A stretch of DNA of 64,000 bases from Rhizobium sp. R634 (GCF_002211305.1 NZ_LOKW01000027.1:62001-126000); one strand, 5' to 3'. Positions 8,823 to 19,932 are shown, counted from the first letter of the stretch. A program made the numbers and translations. Notes: a model not told the origin generated them from the sequence alone.

Positions 8823-9631
8823 CCGCTCTGCTCAGCCTCTCGCATGTCACGAAAATCTACCGCCAGGGCGGCATGCTCGGCCGGCGCCTGATCACGGCCG
8901 TCAAGGACGTCAGCTTCGAACTCGGCGAGGAGCCGGAAATCCTGTCGATCGTCGGCGAATCCGGCTCGGGAAAATCGACGGTCGCGGCGATGATCCTCGG
9001 CCAGACCGAGCCGACGGAAGGAGAGCTTCAATTCGCCGGCAGCACCGTCGCCATCCATAACAGAGCCGAACGCAAGGCCTTCATGAAGGAGGTCCAGCCG
9101 GTTCTGCAAAACCCCTTCGAAGCCTTCAATCCGCTGAAGCGGGTCGACCGCTACCTCTTCGAAACCGCCCGCAATTTCTCCGCGTCGGGAAAGCGGCCGG
9201 ACAAGCAGGAGGCCGAGCGCATGGCGGACGCCGCCCTCCATCACGTCGGCCTCACCCTCGAAGAGGTGAAAGGCCGCTTCCCCCACGAACTCTCCGGCGG
9301 CCAGCTGCAACGCGTCGCCATCGCCCGCGCCCTCATCCCCCAACCCCGCCTGCTGGTCGCCGACGAACCCGTCTCGATGGTCGACGCATCGCTGCGCATG
9401 GCGATCGTCAACCTCTTCGGCCGCCTGAAAAACGAACTCGGCCTTTCGATCATCTACATCACCCACGACCTCGCGACCGCCTATTACGTCAGCGACAATA
9501 TTATCATCATGAGGAAGGGCGAGATCGTCGAGCGCGGGCGGGCGCGGGCGGTGTTGGATGATCCGCAGCATGAGTATTCAAGGGCGCTGAAGGATGCGGT
9601 GTTGGCGGCGGAGTTTGGTGAGGTGGGGTGA
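8819..9631 (+). CDS. ABC transporter ATP-binding protein, DppF/OppF type
   Basis: This is the second ATPase of the importer, 270 residues from a TTG start. The Walker A is GESGSGKST (residues 46-54), the signature is LSGGQLQR, the Walker B region is LLVADEPVSMVDASL and the H-loop is YITHDLATA. TTG at 8819 is chosen because it overlaps the previous stop (TTGA) with a GGGAGATCAGG ribosome site. A longer start at 8792 has no site. This is the last gene of the abf transport operon. No clear terminator follows. Confidence 0.85.
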   Translation: MTALLSLSHVTKIYRQGGMLGRRLITAVKDVSFELGEEPEILSIVGESGSGKSTVAAMILGQTEPTEGELQFAGSTVAIHNRAERKAFMKEVQPVLQNPFEAFNPLKRVDRYLFETARNFSASGKRPDKQEAERMADAALHHVGLTLEEVKGRFPHELSGGQLQRVAIARALIPQPRLLVADEPVSMVDASLRMAIVNLFGRLKNELGLSIIYITHDLATAYYVSDNIIIMRKGEIVERGRARAVLDDPQHEYSRALKDAVLAAEFGEVG

Positions 9632-9728
9632 GTCGCGCGGGGGAGATGGGCGGATGCCCACGGACGTTAGGCCATGCGCCGCAGTCCGGCAGCGCGCGTC
9701 AAATGCGGAGACAGCGCCCCATTCACGC

Positions 9729-9941
9729 CTAATAGGCGATGAGGGCATGATCCTCTTCCGCGAGCTCGAACATCAGCAACGTCGTCGGCAGATCGTTGAT
9801 CCCGTAGATTTCCGTGATGGTCGGGCTTTCTCCGGTGATCCCCGAGCCACAGGGTGGGCCTTCAGGTTGAAAAAGGTGATCACGTCGGTCAATTGCCAGC
9901 GCAGCACCAGGGTCGTCGTCCAGCCCGCCGGAAGCGTCTCA
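9729..9941 (-). pseudogene. possible remnant of a leftward hypothetical gene
   Basis: The minus strand carries an open frame ending at 9729 whose last 30 residues look coding (ITEIYGINDLPTTLLMF, then ELAEEDHALIAY). It has no plausible start, and a stop precedes it at about 9939. A neighbouring frame over 9850-9930 also looks coding (LRWQLTDVITFFNLKAHP). A decayed, frameshifted gene would explain both. The family is not recognised. Confidence 0.25.
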
Positions 9942-10002
9942 GATCACCAGTATATTGTCTGCGATGTTTAGGCGTAGCTAAACGGCTTAGGATCGCTCCC
10001 TT

Positions 10003-10915
10003 CTACTGTTTGAAGCAATTTTGACGGTGCCACTGGAGAAAATGAGGATGAGGCCGCTCGAACGGTTTTGAGGGCACGATTGCTCTTCCCGTCTTATTGA
10101 TCAGACCGCGGATGCTTTCCGGATCGTTGGCTTGCCGCGAGATCAGGATGTCGAGGTCGTCCGAGAGACAGATGAGCCCACGGTCAAACATCCAGTGTGC
10201 GGTGCCGGACAGAGCAATGCCATTGGTGAGGATGTCAGGTCCGTTTGCCTCCACGGGACGAATATGCGCAGCATCGACTTCAGCACGCCCGCCACCGTTT
10301 ATAAGCTTCAGGCCTGTGATTGCACATCGTTTATCGTAGGCCTGCAGAACGAACCGGCGAAACAGCCGATTGCGAACGATCCGCGATGAGAGCTGTGTAG
10401 TCCGGTCTCGCTCGTGCTCAAATAGGAACGGCGCCTGAACTCCGTCTTCAAACCCATCGGCAGGGCGGGTTACGCTCACCTCACCCCAACCGAGGCAGTT
10501 CGGGCTCGTGCTCATCCAGCCCAATCGACACGATACGATTGAAATCCGTTGCGGATATCGGGCGCACCGCAGCTTGTGCTCTACCGGAAATCCGCCCCTC
10601 CTCATTCAACACGCCTCGCTCAATGACACCGTCCGGCCCACTGAACGGAACAGCGTTGATGAAATCGAGGTAGCTGCCTGGCTCGATAAGTGCCAGATAC
10701 ATGCCGGGTGCCTTCGGATCCGGAATGACTTGGGCCCCCTTGGCGATGGCGAAATAGCCGCGGCTCGTCGCAACCTTGCGCGGCTCGTAATAAATGATCC
10801 ATTCTCCGAGGCAGGCTTGCACACGACCGAGATACTGGCGCGGGAACTGATATTGTTCTGCCGGGCTGTCGTCATAGATCGAATCTGAGCGGTGGATGAA
10901 AACCCCGAATCCCAT
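10003..10915 (-). pseudogene. HNH endonuclease gene broken by a +1 frameshift
   Basis: Two overlapping minus frames are the halves of one protein of about 300 residues. The N-terminal part (start ATG at 10915, MGFGVFIHRSDSIYDD) ends at a TGA at 10481-10483. The C-terminal part contains the HNH core (YDKRCAITGLKLINGGG, VDAAHIRPVEANG, NGIALSGTAHWMFDRG), with the characteristic A-H-I and N residues. At 10484-10487 there is a run of four C on the plus strand. Deleting one base joins the frames as LPRLG-EVSVTRPADG without a gap. The family resembles restriction-like HNH nucleases of unknown substrate. It is either a real pseudogene or a homopolymer sequencing error. Confidence 0.8.
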
Positions 10916-11118
10916 ATCCGATGCGTAGCACGGCCAGTTCGGTTCAGATACGCGCTTGCATCCTCCATTTGAAGAGAATTGATCAGCAATGGCTGGGTGA
11001 GGAACGATCGGATGCATCACGGTTGAGCATCAACAAGCGACGGGGGTTCGCAAAGTTTCAATTGACCGTTTCCGATAGCGAAGCGACACTTCAACTCGCA
11101 GCAAGGCAGGAGGAAACT

Positions 11119-11418
11119 ATGGACGACCCAGATCGCTGGCGCCAGATGGCAAGCGCACCAAAAGACGGTAGCCGGATTCTGGTGACGATCCGCGCGTCCG
11201 AACAGGGGCCGGCGGAAGTTGATCTCGCCTATTGGTCGCATGGCGATCAATTCGCAGGAGAAGGCTGGCGCGCCTCCGATTCCTCGCCCGGGCACATCAT
11301 CGAATATGCCGAGCCGGAATTGAAGTGTTGGATGCCGATGCCCTCGGCCAATCGCACCTCGATGCCTTCACCCTGGGAAGGCGACGACGCTCAGCAGCTC
11401 GATGGGTCAGGGATCTAA
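11119..11418 (+). CDS. small hypothetical protein with a W-x-x-M-x-x-APKDG motif
   Basis: The product is 99 residues starting at an ATG with a strong AGGAGG site at about 11107. The N-terminal WRQMASAPKDGSRILVTI resembles a motif common in short phage and plasmid-borne proteins of unknown function, in which an aromatic-rich segment follows (AYWSHGDQF, GWRASDSSPG). No catalytic motif or membrane segment is visible. An upstream start at 10921 would overlap the broken HNH gene and is rejected. Confidence 0.6.
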   Translation: MDDPDRWRQMASAPKDGSRILVTIRASEQGPAEVDLAYWSHGDQFAGEGWRASDSSPGHIIEYAEPELKCWMPMPSANRTSMPSPWEGDDAQQLDGSGI

Positions 11419-11541
11419 GGACTCGCCGCCCAACAACAATCGTTCCTGCAACTGAATGTCGATATGCATTCCCATGCCCCCGCGATTGCTGAGAATGGCT
11501 TTGAAGCGTAGTAGGCGATCGGGCATTCCGCGGGGAGAGAG

Positions 11542-12096
11542 ATGGACGGCAAATTTGATAGTTATGATGCCGAACAGCGGGCCATGATCAATTGGTTGAC
11601 CGGCCGGTCTCCCGATGCTCGCCATGCCATTGCAGAAGATCTGAACTTCGACTTCGCTGAAGATGTGTTCGAGTGGATTTTGACGCAGCCGGGCTGCGAT
11701 TTGGCAACTGCCGCAAGCTACTTCTGGCGAGCAGGCCCCCTGGAGTGTCTTGAACATCCCGACACCTTCGAAGAAGACAATTTGACGATCAAGAGGCTGG
11801 TCGACCGCGTCAATGCCGGCTTTTATAGCCGATCGGAAATTTACTATGGGGGACAAGAGCTGTGGGAAGGCGAAGAGGTGTGCAGCTGGACAGTTGAAGA
11901 AGCCGAAGAGCTGCGAGAGTTTGCGCGCACCCATAAGGCTTCTGATCTTCCCTGGACTTTACCCGAGGCGCTGGTCCCGCCGTTCGGGCACCGGCCAGTT
12001 CGCATCTCAGATGAAGAAGATCCCAGTAAATCGGAGGAACTCCGAAGGCTCTTTGCCGGGCTCGGGACAGGTTCCGGACTAATCCAGCAAGCCTGA
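11542..12096 (+). CDS. DUF4274-like hypothetical protein
   Basis: The product is 184 residues, acidic, without signal or membrane segments. The central part FEWILTQPGCDLATAASYFWRAGP resembles the core of DUF4274 (a short-distance, cysteine/aspartate-containing motif followed by TA..F). This family is often found among polymorphic-toxin immunity-like proteins, although that link is weak here. A GGGGAGAGAG ribosome site precedes the ATG. The next gene starts on the last base of the stop codon. Function unknown. Confidence 0.6.
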   Translation: MDGKFDSYDAEQRAMINWLTGRSPDARHAIAEDLNFDFAEDVFEWILTQPGCDLATAASYFWRAGPLECLEHPDTFEEDNLTIKRLVDRVNAGFYSRSEIYYGGQELWEGEEVCSWTVEEAEELREFARTHKASDLPWTLPEALVPPFGHRPVRISDEEDPSKSEELRRLFAGLGTGSGLIQQA

Positions 12097-12362
12097 TGGA
12101 GGCAGATCCGCCTCCAAGAAGTATGCCGCAGCCGACGCAGCAACTCACCATCGGAAAAAGAATAGCGACGTTGCGCAGTTCGGCCTTCAAGCCGCTGTAT
12201 CTTTATCTCGCATTCGTTGCGGCGGGGTGGGGACTTATCTACGTCTTTGATCCTCCGAGCCTGGTATATAACGTGATGGTCATGTGCTGCACGCAATTCG
12301 GGCTCATGACGTTCGGGATGGTGCGAGCTGGAATGAAACGGCAGAAACGAGCGGCCCGCTAA
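12096..12362 (+). CDS. small two-helix membrane protein
   Basis: The product is 88 residues with two hydrophobic segments (about 31-52, YLYLAFVAAGWGLIYVF, and 57-78) and basic ends (GMKRQKRAAR). The ATG overlaps the upstream stop by one base (TGATGG), which suggests translational coupling to the DUF4274-like gene. An internal ATG at 12123 is possible. No family is recognised. Confidence 0.5.
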   Translation: MEADPPPRSMPQPTQQLTIGKRIATLRSSAFKPLYLYLAFVAAGWGLIYVFDPPSLVYNVMVMCCTQFGLMTFGMVRAGMKRQKRAAR

Positions 12363-12383
12363 TCGCAAAGCGCCCAATCCTCC

Positions 12384-12424
12384 CCAAAACAAAAGCCCCG
12401 CGGTCGTTGCCACACCGCGGGGCT
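12384..12424 (-). terminator. rho-independent terminator of the agp operon
   Basis: A perfect 10-bp stem, AGCCCCGCGG/CCGCGGGGCT (12394-12403 and 12415-12424), is followed on the minus strand by TTTTGTTTTG. It lies 29 bp past the agaL2 stop, at the end of the leftward operon. Confidence 0.85.
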
Positions 12425-12452
12425 CCTTGATGCCTAACCCGGGAGAAAAAGG

Positions 12453-13823
12453 TCAGGCGGCCTGGACTTTCTTGGATGTGCGGGCCCATTCCGGCAGCCA
12501 GTCGCCGTGGGTGGCGAGCAGGTCGTCGACCAGCGACCAGATCTGGTCGAGATCGAGTTCGGCTGCCGTGTGCGGGTCCATCATCGCGGCGTGGTAGATG
12601 TGCTCGCGATTTTCCGTCATCAGCGCCTGCACCGTCAGCTCCTGCACGTTGATATTGGTGCGGATCAGCGCGGTCAGCTGCGGCGGCAGGTCGCCGATGA
12701 AGGTCGGCTGGATGCCTGAGGCGTCGACCAGGCAGGGCACTTCGGCGGCGCAATTTGATGGCAGCGAGGTGATGCAGCCATTGTTGCGGACATTGCCGTA
12801 AATGACGGAGGGTTCGCCGGTCCAGACCGAATTGATGATCGAGGAAGCATATTCCTTAGACGGCTGAACCTCGATCTTGTCGGCGCTGCGATACGCTTCC
12901 GCCTGGCCCTTCCAGCGCTCGATCTGCTCGATGCAGCGTTTCGGATATTCATCCAGCGGGATGCCGAATTTCTCGATCAGGTCCTCGCGGCCTTCCTTGA
13001 TGAAGTAAGGCGTGTATTCGGCGAAATGCTCGGAGCTTTCGGTGACGAAATAGCCGAGCCGCGTCAGCATCTCGTAGCGCACCTTGTTCGGGCAGCGCGG
13101 GTTCCAGCCGGGCTTCGGCGCCCTGCCCTCGCGATAGGCGCGCAGCAGATCGGGATAGAGGTTGCGATAGGAGCCATCGGCCTGGCGATGCTCGAATTTG
13201 AGATAGAAGGCCATATGGTTGATGCCGGCGGCGCGATAACGGATTTCCTCGTAGGGAATGTCGAGATCGTGGGCCAGCTCCATCGCGGTGCCCTGCACCG
13301 AATGGCAGAGGCCGACCTGGCGGATGGTCGGATATTTCTCCGAGATCGCCCAGGTGTTGATCGCCATCGGGTTGACATATTGCAGCATGATCGCCTCGGG
13401 GCAGACGGCGAGCATGTCCTCGCAGACCTTCCAGAGATGCGGCACGGTGCGAAGCCCGCGCATGATGCCGCCGACGCCGAGCGTATCGGCGATCGTCTGG
13501 CGCAGCCCATATTTCTTCGGCACCTCGAAATCGGTGACGGTGCAGGGCTCATAGCCGCCGATCTGGAAGGCGACGACGACGAAATCGGCGCCGGCGAGCG
13601 CCTTGCGCTGGTCGGAATAGGTCTCGGCCTTGGCCTTGGCGCCGAGCGTCGAGATCAGCTTGTTGACGACGATGGCGCTTTCCTCAAGCCGCTGCGGGCT
13701 GAGATCCATCAGCGCAATCGTCGCGCCCGAAAGTGCCGGACGCTGCAGAACGTCGCCGATGATGTTCTTCATGAAGACGGTGGAGCCAGCTCCGATGAAA
13801 GTGATTTTGGGATTTGCTGCCAT
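12453..13823 (-). CDS. agaL2: alpha-galactosidase, GH4 (second copy)
   Basis: The product is a 456-residue GH4 glycosidase that uses NAD and a divalent metal to cleave alpha-galactosides in the cytoplasm. The dinucleotide motif GAGSTVF is at residues 11-17. The metal-site Cys and His are in GLCHSVQG and GINHMAFY. The ATG at 13823 follows GGAGG with a 6-base spacer. The ATG at 13847 does not. The gene is last in the leftward agp operon, 24 bp after agpD, matching the agaL2 position in Sinorhizobium meliloti as I recall it. Alpha-glucosidase activity is possible in GH4, but the agp context favours alpha-galactosidase. Confidence 0.85.
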   Translation of the reverse strand: MAANPKITFIGAGSTVFMKNIIGDVLQRPALSGATIALMDLSPQRLEESAIVVNKLISTLGAKAKAETYSDQRKALAGADFVVVAFQIGGYEPCTVTDFEVPKKYGLRQTIADTLGVGGIMRGLRTVPHLWKVCEDMLAVCPEAIMLQYVNPMAINTWAISEKYPTIRQVGLCHSVQGTAMELAHDLDIPYEEIRYRAAGINHMAFYLKFEHRQADGSYRNLYPDLLRAYREGRAPKPGWNPRCPNKVRYEMLTRLGYFVTESSEHFAEYTPYFIKEGREDLIEKFGIPLDEYPKRCIEQIERWKGQAEAYRSADKIEVQPSKEYASSIINSVWTGEPSVIYGNVRNNGCITSLPSNCAAEVPCLVDASGIQPTFIGDLPPQLTALIRTNINVQELTVQALMTENREHIYHAAMMDPHTAAELDLDQIWSLVDDLLATHGDWLPEWARTSKKVQAA

Positions 13824-13847
13824 TATAACCTCCGGCATGCGGGTCAA

Positions 13848-15515
<1,668 letters not shown>

Positions 15516-15525
15516 ATCAATCACC

Positions 15526-16662
15526 TCAATAAGGATCGACCGCGTCGCGCAGTCCGTCGCCGAGCGCATTGAAGGCGAAGACGGTGACGAGCACGAAGCC
15601 GACAGGGGAGAGAATCCAGGGATAGGAGCCGATGACCGAATAGGTCGCCGTATCCTGCAGCATCAGCCCCCAGGAAATCAGCGGCGGCTTGACGGCAAAG
15701 CCGAGGAAGCCAAGGAAGGATTCGAGCAGCACGACGCTCGGAATGTGCAGCGTCACCGCGACGATGACGTGGCTCATCACGTTCGGCAGGATATGCTGGA
15801 TGATGATGCGCCGGTCGGTGGCGCCGACCGCCATGGCCGCCCTGACATAATCGATACGCGCAAGCGCCAGTGTCTTGCCGCGCACCTCGCGCGACATCTG
15901 TGCCCAACCGAGCGCCGACATGACGAAGATGACGAAGGCAAGAAAGACGTTGGTCGGTGCCGTCACCGGAATGAGCGAGGTCAGCGCCAGATAGAGCGGC
16001 AATTGCGGGAAGGCGAGCACCAGCTCGACGAAGCGCTGCAGCCAGACGTCGAAGGTGCCGCCGAAATAACCCGACACCATGCCGACGGTCGTGCCGATCA
16101 GGGTGACGATGAAGACGACGGTGAGCGCGATCATCAGCGAGATGCGCGAGCCGATGATGGCGCGCGACAGCACGTCGCGGCCGAACTTGTCGGTGCCGAG
16201 GAAATGCACCGGCTGGCCATCGGTCGAGCCGAAGAAATGCCGGTTCGCGGGGATCAAGCCGAACAGCTTGTATTCGGCGCCCTTGACGAAGAAGCCGAGC
16301 AGGCGGGGATTGTCGTAGTCGATGCCGACGATCGGCTGGAAGGTAACCGGATCGAGTTCCTCGGAATCCGACAGCGCATAGACGCGCGGCTGGAAGACGA
16401 AGTTGCCGTCCTTGTCGTGGAAGCTCATCACCTGCGGCGGCGCGAAGCCGACATCGGTCGCCTTCGGGTCCATCGGCGCAAAGAAATCGGCAAAGACCGC
16501 CATGAGGAGCAGCAGCCCGACCAGCACGAGGCCCGCCATGCCGGTCCAGGACCGCCGCAGCCGGCGCCAGACGAGCGCGAGATAGCTCTCATTGCCGTGC
16601 GGCGGCTTCTTGATCGCGCGCTCGGCTGTCGGAGGCGTGTCGGAAGAGTCGAAAGCAAGCAT
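15526..16662 (-). CDS. agpC: AgpC, permease of the alpha-galactoside importer
   Basis: The product is 378 residues of DppC type with a long N-terminal cytoplasmic tail, an anchor helix (GMAGLVLVGLLLLMAVFA), then a periplasmic segment with FLGTDKFGRDVLSR. The BPD_transp_1 core has an EAA loop near AMAVGATDRRIIIQHILPN. It is longer than most DppC homologues because the periplasmic insert spans about residues 65-150. It starts 1 bp after agpB stops. Confidence 0.88.
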   Translation of the reverse strand: MLAFDSSDTPPTAERAIKKPPHGNESYLALVWRRLRRSWTGMAGLVLVGLLLLMAVFADFFAPMDPKATDVGFAPPQVMSFHDKDGNFVFQPRVYALSDSEELDPVTFQPIVGIDYDNPRLLGFFVKGAEYKLFGLIPANRHFFGSTDGQPVHFLGTDKFGRDVLSRAIIGSRISLMIALTVVFIVTLIGTTVGMVSGYFGGTFDVWLQRFVELVLAFPQLPLYLALTSLIPVTAPTNVFLAFVIFVMSALGWAQMSREVRGKTLALARIDYVRAAMAVGATDRRIIIQHILPNVMSHVIVAVTLHIPSVVLLESFLGFLGFAVKPPLISWGLMLQDTATYSVIGSYPWILSPVGFVLVTVFAFNALGDGLRDAVDPY

Positions 16663-16663
16663 C

Positions 16664-17671
16664 TCAGGCTCCTCCGAATTGACGGACGCGCGGATCGAGC
16701 AGGGCGAGCAGCATGTCGGCGATGATATTGCCGACGATCAGCGTCGCAGACAGCACCATCATGAAAGTGGCGGTAACATAGACGTCGCCGATCGCCATGG
16801 AGCCGACGATCGCCGGCCCGACGGTCGGCAGCGCGAAGATGATCGCGGTTTCGATCTCGCCGGTCAGCATGTAGGGCAGCACGACGCCCTGATACATGAC
16901 CAGCGGATGCAGCGCATTCGGCACGGCGTGGCGCATAACGACAGCACCACCGGAAAGCCCCTTGGCCTTGGCCGTCTCGACATATTGCGCATTCAGCGTA
17001 TCGAGCAGATTGCCGCGCATGACGCGCATGTTGTAGGCGAGCCCGCCGAAGGTGGCGATCGCCACAACAGGCCAGACATGGTGGATAAGATCGACGAATT
17101 TCGCCCAGGACCATGGCGCCCCGCCATATTGCGGCGAGAAGAAGCTGCCGATCTCGGTCACGTTGAACTGGAAGACCAGGAGATAGACGATGATCAGCGC
17201 CATCAGGAAGCGCGGCACCGTCATGCCGAGGAAGGAAATTCCCGAAAGCAGGCTGTCGATCCAGCTGTACTGGCGCGTCGCCGCCCAGATGCCGAAGCCG
17301 ATGCCGAGCACCGAGGCGAAGATGTGGCAAACGAGCGCCAGGAGCAAGGTCCGCGGCAGCCGCTCTGCGACGACGTCGGCGACCGGCTTGTTGTAGAACA
17401 TGCTGTATCCGAAGTCGCCGCGCGTCACGATCCCGCCGATCCAGTTGACGTATTGGACGACCAGCGGCTTATCGAGCCCGTGCTCGATCCTGTAGGCCTG
17501 CGCCTGGGCTTCGGCCTGGGCGTAAGATGCGCCGCCCTGGTTGATCAGCTGCGATCTAATATAATCGGCGTAGTCACCGGGCGGGGCCTGGATGATCGCG
17601 AAGGTCACCACGCTCAGGATGAAGAGAACGGGGATCGCGGAGGCTATGCGCACGAGCAGGAATCGTAACAT
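16664..17671 (-). CDS. agpB: AgpB, permease of the alpha-galactoside importer
   Basis: The product is a 335-residue DppB-type permease with an N-terminal anchor (RFLLVRIASAIPVLFILSV), the family's QYVNWIGGIVTRGDFG segment at about 95-115, and an EAA loop around ETAKAKGLSGGAVVMRHAVPN. It pairs with AgpC to form the inner-membrane channel. The 173-bp gap from agpA holds hairpins, so it may be expressed at a lower level than the binding protein. Confidence 0.88.
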   Translation of the reverse strand: MLRFLLVRIASAIPVLFILSVVTFAIIQAPPGDYADYIRSQLINQGGASYAQAEAQAQAYRIEHGLDKPLVVQYVNWIGGIVTRGDFGYSMFYNKPVADVVAERLPRTLLLALVCHIFASVLGIGFGIWAATRQYSWIDSLLSGISFLGMTVPRFLMALIIVYLLVFQFNVTEIGSFFSPQYGGAPWSWAKFVDLIHHVWPVVAIATFGGLAYNMRVMRGNLLDTLNAQYVETAKAKGLSGGAVVMRHAVPNALHPLVMYQGVVLPYMLTGEIETAIIFALPTVGPAIVGSMAIGDVYVTATFMMVLSATLIVGNIIADMLLALLDPRVRQFGGA

Positions 17672-17738
17672 CGAACGGTTCGCTTCTCCTTGCCGCCAGT
17701 CGCTCCTTGTCAGCGCGGCCGGCTCGTTGTTCTTGTCC

Positions 17739-17816
17739 GGCCGCGCGCCACGCGCGGCCGGAAGCTCACTTCAGCTGGGAGGGAGCTCTCCAGAGCGTCG
17801 CATAACATGCGACGCT
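17739..17816 (-). other. two hairpins between agpA and agpB
   Basis: GGCCGCGCG/CGCGCGGCC (17739-17759) and AGCGTCGCAT/ATGCGACGCT (17794-17816) are perfect stems in the agpA-agpB gap. Read leftward, neither has a T-run. The second resembles a palindrome common in Rhizobium intergenic DNA. They probably protect the agpA message 3' end, parallel to the hairpins at 5867-5921. Confidence 0.5.
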
Positions 17817-17844
17817 TTTGCTCTTTATTTCCTGATGCGATGCA

Positions 17845-19932
17845 TCAGTTTATCGGGCCTTTGTCGCCGGGTTTGCCGGGCAGCTGCTCGGGGAACAGCT
17901 CGTATTTGCCCTGCTTGTCGGCAGCCACCCACAGGCGTTCACGGATGACCGAGTCTTCAGCCCAGTTGAACATCATGATCGGCGTTCCCTGCGGCACATT
18001 CGAGAAGCGCTTGTTGATGATCAGCGCGCCCGGATATTCCGTCAGGCCGACGGTATTGACGTGTTCCGTCGAGATCTTCTGATACTGCTTCATCAGATTG
18101 ACGCGCTCGTCATTGTCTTGGCTCGTCCTGAACTTGTTGACGACATCGACAAGTTCGTTCTCGAAGGGCATCAGATCGAGCTGATCATCCTTGCCGGCGC
18201 GATGCTGCCAGCTGGTGCGCGGGCCGACCGGGGCAAGCTGCTCGGTATTCTGCACCACCGACGACAGTTCCGTGGTGTTGCGCTGGATCAGCCAGTCGAA
18301 GCGGCCGGCATAATGCGCATCGTCACGCTTGGCGCCGTCGAGCGCATTGATGACGATCTTGAGGCCGAGCTTCTCCATCTGGGCGACGACACCTTCGGCA
18401 AGGCTCTTGTCGGTCGTGTACTGATTGTTGATCAGCATGACGATTTCGACATCCTTGCCGCCCGCCGTGCCGGCCGGGAAGTTCACGATGCCGTTGCCAT
18501 CCGTATCCTTGAGACCGGCCTTGGCGAGCTCCGCCTTGGCGCCCTCGAGATCGAAGGGATAGTAGATGGTGGAGGTGCGGTCGTAGAAGCTGGTGCCGGA
18601 GGAAAGCCCGCCCGGATAGATCGCCGTGAACGGCCCCTTGACCAGCGAGTCGCCGATCGCCTTGCGGTCGAGCGCCATGGTCACGGCCTTGCGGAAGTCC
18701 TCGTTGCGGTTCAGCTCGCGGATCGCCTGGCCGCGCTCATCCGGGTTGCCCCAGCCATTGGCGGAGAAGTTCATGCGCAGGTTATAGCCGATCAGGCGCG
18801 GGCCGAAAGCCAGGCGGGCGGGCGCGGTCTTTTCGGCGGCGCGCTTCAGCGAGGCGACGAAGTTTTCCGGCTGCTCGAGGTTCGAGAAGTCGGCGGAGCC
18901 CGCCACCGCCTGCACGTCGCGGTCGGCCCAGGTCGAGAGCTTGTAGTGCAGCTCGTTGAGATAAGGCAGCTGGTTGCCCTTCTCGTCGACCTTCCAGTAA
19001 TAGGGGTTGCGGCGGAGCACGATGATGTCGTCGGAGCGATATTCCACCGGCACCCAGGCGCCCATGACAGGCATGTTCATGTATTCCGGCGGGAAGGCGT
19101 TCTTGAACTGGTCGTAGGTGTTCTTCGAATATTTCGGATGCTGGGGTTTCAGGATATGCGACGGACCCGGGCAGAAGTTCGGGTAGGCCATCGTGTAGAG
19201 ATATTGCTTCGGGAAGGCCTCCTTGAAGGTCCATTCGACGGTGTAGTCGTCGATCTTCTTCAGCGTCGTGCCGACACCGAAAGCTTCAGGCGAAGCGCCG
19301 CCGCCGAGCGGCGAGACGTTCGGATCGATGACTTCGTCGTCCCAGTAGAACATGATGTCGTCGGCGTTGAACGGCGCGCCGTCCGACCACTTGGCGCCCT
19401 CGATCAGATGCATGGTCAGCTTGTGGCCGTCCTCGGACCAATCCCAGCTCTTGGCAAGGTTCGGCAGCGGTTCGGTATCCTTGGCTTCGACCTGGAAGAG
19501 CGGCGCGGTGCGCGTCAGGCATTCGGAAAGCCCGATGTCGATGCCGCCCCAGCCCTGCGTCTGGCCGGCGCCATAGTTCCAGCCTTCCGGCCGACCGCCG
19601 ATCACATGGCGCATCGTATCGCCGTAAACCCCGATGCCATCGGGCATATTGCCCGTCTTGAAGACAAGCGGCTCCTTCGGCAGCCGGTCTTTCACCGGCG
19701 GCAGCTTGCCGGTGGCGACGAAATTCTTGGTGACCCAATCGGGCTCGTGATATTCGGGCAGCGCCTTGAACTCCAGAATGGAGTCGCGCGCGACGTAATT
19801 GATCTTGCCTTCCGCCGGAAATTCCGGCGCCACCGGCGGATTGGTTGGTTCAGAGGCATAGGCGTTCAGCGCAGCGGCCGAGACGCTGAACGCCAGCCCG
19901 GCGAGAATGCCTGCTGTGCGGAAATTCATCAT
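17845..19932 (-). CDS. agpA: AgpA, periplasmic alpha-galactoside-binding protein
   Basis: The product is 695 residues with a signal peptide (residues about 1-27, cleavage near AYA/SEP) and a family-5 solute-binding domain (MHLIEGAKWSDGAPFNADDIMFYWDDE is the conserved region; the motif WSDGAPFNADD lies at about 190). AgpA of S. meliloti is required for melibiose and raffinose use and belongs to this family. ATG 19932 follows AGGGAG by 5 bases. A longer frame from 20010 lacks a site. The gene lies between agaL1 and agpB. Confidence 0.9.
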   Translation of the reverse strand: MMNFRTAGILAGLAFSVSAAALNAYASEPTNPPVAPEFPAEGKINYVARDSILEFKALPEYHEPDWVTKNFVATGKLPPVKDRLPKEPLVFKTGNMPDGIGVYGDTMRHVIGGRPEGWNYGAGQTQGWGGIDIGLSECLTRTAPLFQVEAKDTEPLPNLAKSWDWSEDGHKLTMHLIEGAKWSDGAPFNADDIMFYWDDEVIDPNVSPLGGGASPEAFGVGTTLKKIDDYTVEWTFKEAFPKQYLYTMAYPNFCPGPSHILKPQHPKYSKNTYDQFKNAFPPEYMNMPVMGAWVPVEYRSDDIIVLRRNPYYWKVDEKGNQLPYLNELHYKLSTWADRDVQAVAGSADFSNLEQPENFVASLKRAAEKTAPARLAFGPRLIGYNLRMNFSANGWGNPDERGQAIRELNRNEDFRKAVTMALDRKAIGDSLVKGPFTAIYPGGLSSGTSFYDRTSTIYYPFDLEGAKAELAKAGLKDTDGNGIVNFPAGTAGGKDVEIVMLINNQYTTDKSLAEGVVAQMEKLGLKIVINALDGAKRDDAHYAGRFDWLIQRNTTELSSVVQNTEQLAPVGPRTSWQHRAGKDDQLDLMPFENELVDVVNKFRTSQDNDERVNLMKQYQKISTEHVNTVGLTEYPGALIINKRFSNVPQGTPIMMFNWAEDSVIRERLWVAADKQGKYELFPEQLPGKPGDKGPIN

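Noticed and set aside
11407..11526. Short leftward frame between the two small accessory genes
   Set aside because: No ribosome site precedes its ATG, it has no recognised motif, and it overlaps the end of the 11119 gene.
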